DNA of 15,195 nt from Dinghuibacter sp035492835 (GTDB taxonomy: Bacteria > Bacteroidota > Bacteroidia > Chitinophagales > Chitinophagaceae), in NCBI RefSeq assembly GCF_035492835.1, contig NZ_DATJIY010000207.1, forward strand, positions 1 to 15,195. Reading direction: 5' to 3'. Below, in pieces: positions 14,423-15,195 of this stretch; the first letter of the stretch is position 1, and every line of letters begins with the position of its first letter. A program made the translations under genes and the position numbers. Under the pieces are notes generated by a model that had not been told where the DNA came from, ran no database searches, and worked only from the letters and a program-made list of their open reading frames with translations.

Positions 14423-14955
14423 AGTATGGTGTATTGTAGCTTTTTGTTTTGTAGCGTTACCTCGACTTCAACCCCTTCTTCGCTAAACGGGACGTCTATA
14501 TCGTAGTCGATGCTAAAACCAGTCCTGTCCATACCGTTTACCTCCGGGAGCATCAAAATACCATACTTCCTTATTTGCTGATCTATGCCGAAATCCGTCT
14601 TTTCGATCGTCTTTTGAACTATTTCCCTTCCGTTGATCTCGAATCGTATGATGCTGCGCATATTCCAGACGGTATCCAGGCCGGCGGGTCCCTGGTATTC
14701 TTTGGGTAGTCTGAAGGCGTTTTCCTTGCTCATTTTTATAGTGAGCCGTAGCGTGTCCCGGTTCTCGATCCTTACCGTATCCAGGGTGGTTTCCCGTTGG
14801 GCGCTGTCCTTGAATTCCTTGATGGCATCGTCGACGGTGAGCGCGGAATCCTCCTGCGGCGTCGGTTTTGTCTCGCTCGCCTGCACTTTTTGACTTTGCG
14901 GCTTGTTGACGCAAGCAGCGGTAATAACTAGTCCTATGATCAGGAAGTTCTTCAC
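14419..14955 (-). CDS. Small lipoprotein of unknown function (possibly DUF4738-like)
   Basis: 178 residues starting at a GTG (codon at 14955 to 14953). This is the only start that gives a signal sequence: K-N-F-L-I-I-G-L-V-I-T-A-A-C with the lipobox Cys at residue 15. A GGGAG sequence lies 3 nt upstream and an AGGAG further up. After a polar linker rich in K, P, E and T the remaining 130 residues look like a beta-rich domain (D-T-V-R-I-E-N-R-D-T-L-R-L-T-I, then I-I-R-F-E-I-N-G-R-E-I-V-Q-K-T-I-E-K-T-D-F). The last pattern recalls DUF4738 lipoproteins, but that link is weak. It is probably anchored in the outer or inner membrane and exported by the Lol/Sec route. It follows the partial gene by 24 nt and overlaps the cupin by 4 nt. 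Confidence 0.85.
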   Translation of the reverse strand: MKNFLIIGLVITAACVNKPQSQKVQASETKPTPQEDSALTVDDAIKEFKDSAQRETTLDTVRIENRDTLRLTIKMSKENAFRLPKEYQGPAGLDTVWNMRSIIRFEINGREIVQKTIEKTDFGIDQQIRKYGILMLPEVNGMDRTGFSIDYDIDVPFSEEGVEVEVTLQNKKLQYTIL

Positions 14956-14979
14956 GTGCTCCCTAATTTACTCCTTTTC

Positions 14980-15195
14980 TCAGTAATGGACGTCGTTCTT
15001 GTAGTCCTTATACATGTAGTCGCCCTTGGCTTTATAGAAATAGGCGGTGTCATTCCTGGTGACGATGACGAAGAAGGTGTGGCGGAGGAGGAAGGGGCGG
15101 GAGGAGCGGGTGAGGCTGTCAGATATATGCTCAATAGTGCAAATCTGATTTTTAATTTTCGGACCAAGCGATGAGATAGGCATTTTGAACTCGGG
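14980..15195 (-). CDS. Unrecognised protein, C-terminal part or small protein, open to window edge
   Basis: The frame is open from the right edge of the window to a TGA at 14980. There is an ATG at 15183, but codons before it are also open (P-E-F-K), so the gene may begin outside. The visible end reads R-H-T-F-F-V-I-V-T-R-N-D-T-A-Y-F-Y-K-A-K, then a Tyr/Lys/Asp-rich tail. This is a plausible protein composition with good third-position GC, unlike the Ser/Pro-rich and Gly/Glu-rich overlapping frames. I do not recognise the family. It lies 24 nt upstream of the lipoprotein gene on the same strand and is probably in its operon. Confidence 0.6.
   Translation of the reverse strand, partial: PEFKMPISSLGPKIKNQICTIEHISDSLTRSSRPFLLRHTFFVIVTRNDTAYFYKAKGDYMYKDYKNDVHY

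Noticed and set aside
14956..15174. Overlapping frames on both strands at the right edge (Gly/Glu-rich on +, Ser/Pro-rich on -)
   Set aside because: Low-complexity translations of the purine-rich tract; the third frame (14980-15195, -) has a normal protein composition and operon spacing.

Overview
The window looks like a chromosomal segment of a fairly GC-rich Bacteroidota, probably a Chitinophagaceae-type soil bacterium. This is an inference from gene content: two FtsX-type permeases of about 785 residues in tandem, lipoprotein M13 peptidases, a MocR regulator, DUF1330/DUF2278/STM3941-type small proteins, weak Shine-Dalgarno sequences and at least two matches to the Bacteroidota -7 promoter element TAnnTTTG. 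It carries 15 protein-coding genes, two of them cut by the window edges. I see no tRNA, rRNA, CRISPR array, insertion sequence or origin. Every stretch longer than 150 bases is coding.

Layout: (a) 1-715, + strand, the 3' part of an Rpn/PD-(D/E)XK nuclease-like gene that is more AT-rich than its surroundings. (b) 743-5456, - strand, two tandem MacB/FtsX-type permeases 4 nt apart, with no cognate ATPase in view. (c) 5457-5603, a divergent intergenic region. (d) 5616-10440, + strand, a tightly packed five-gene unit: secreted M13 zinc peptidase lipoprotein, two-TM STM3941-like protein, BcrA-type ABC ATPase, ABC-2 permease and DUF2278 protein. Its junctions are 2, -4, 3 and 3 nt, so one transcript is likely. 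(e) 10474-11356, - strand, an AhpD/CMD-family protein followed by a GNAT acetyltransferase. (f) 11439-12908, + strand, a divergently transcribed MocR regulator (GntR helix-turn-helix plus aminotransferase domain). (g) 12898-13575, - strand, a DUF1444-like protein with a good Bacteroidota promoter. (h) 13673-13960, - strand, a DUF1330 protein. (i) 14057-15195, - strand, a unit of a partial unknown gene, a small lipoprotein and a cupin.

The two most informative arrangements are the following. First, the 82-nt MocR/CMD intergenic region holds two identical 12-bp direct repeats 23 bp apart. One overlaps the MocR start codon, and the other sits just upstream of a TAnnTTTG element facing the CMD gene. 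This is the geometry expected of a MocR protein that activates the divergent CMD-GNAT pair and represses itself. Second, the five-gene M13/STM3941/ABC/DUF2278 unit links a secreted peptidase to a BcrAB-like exporter and an uncharacterised DUF2278 protein. I cannot name an established system with this composition, so its function is open.
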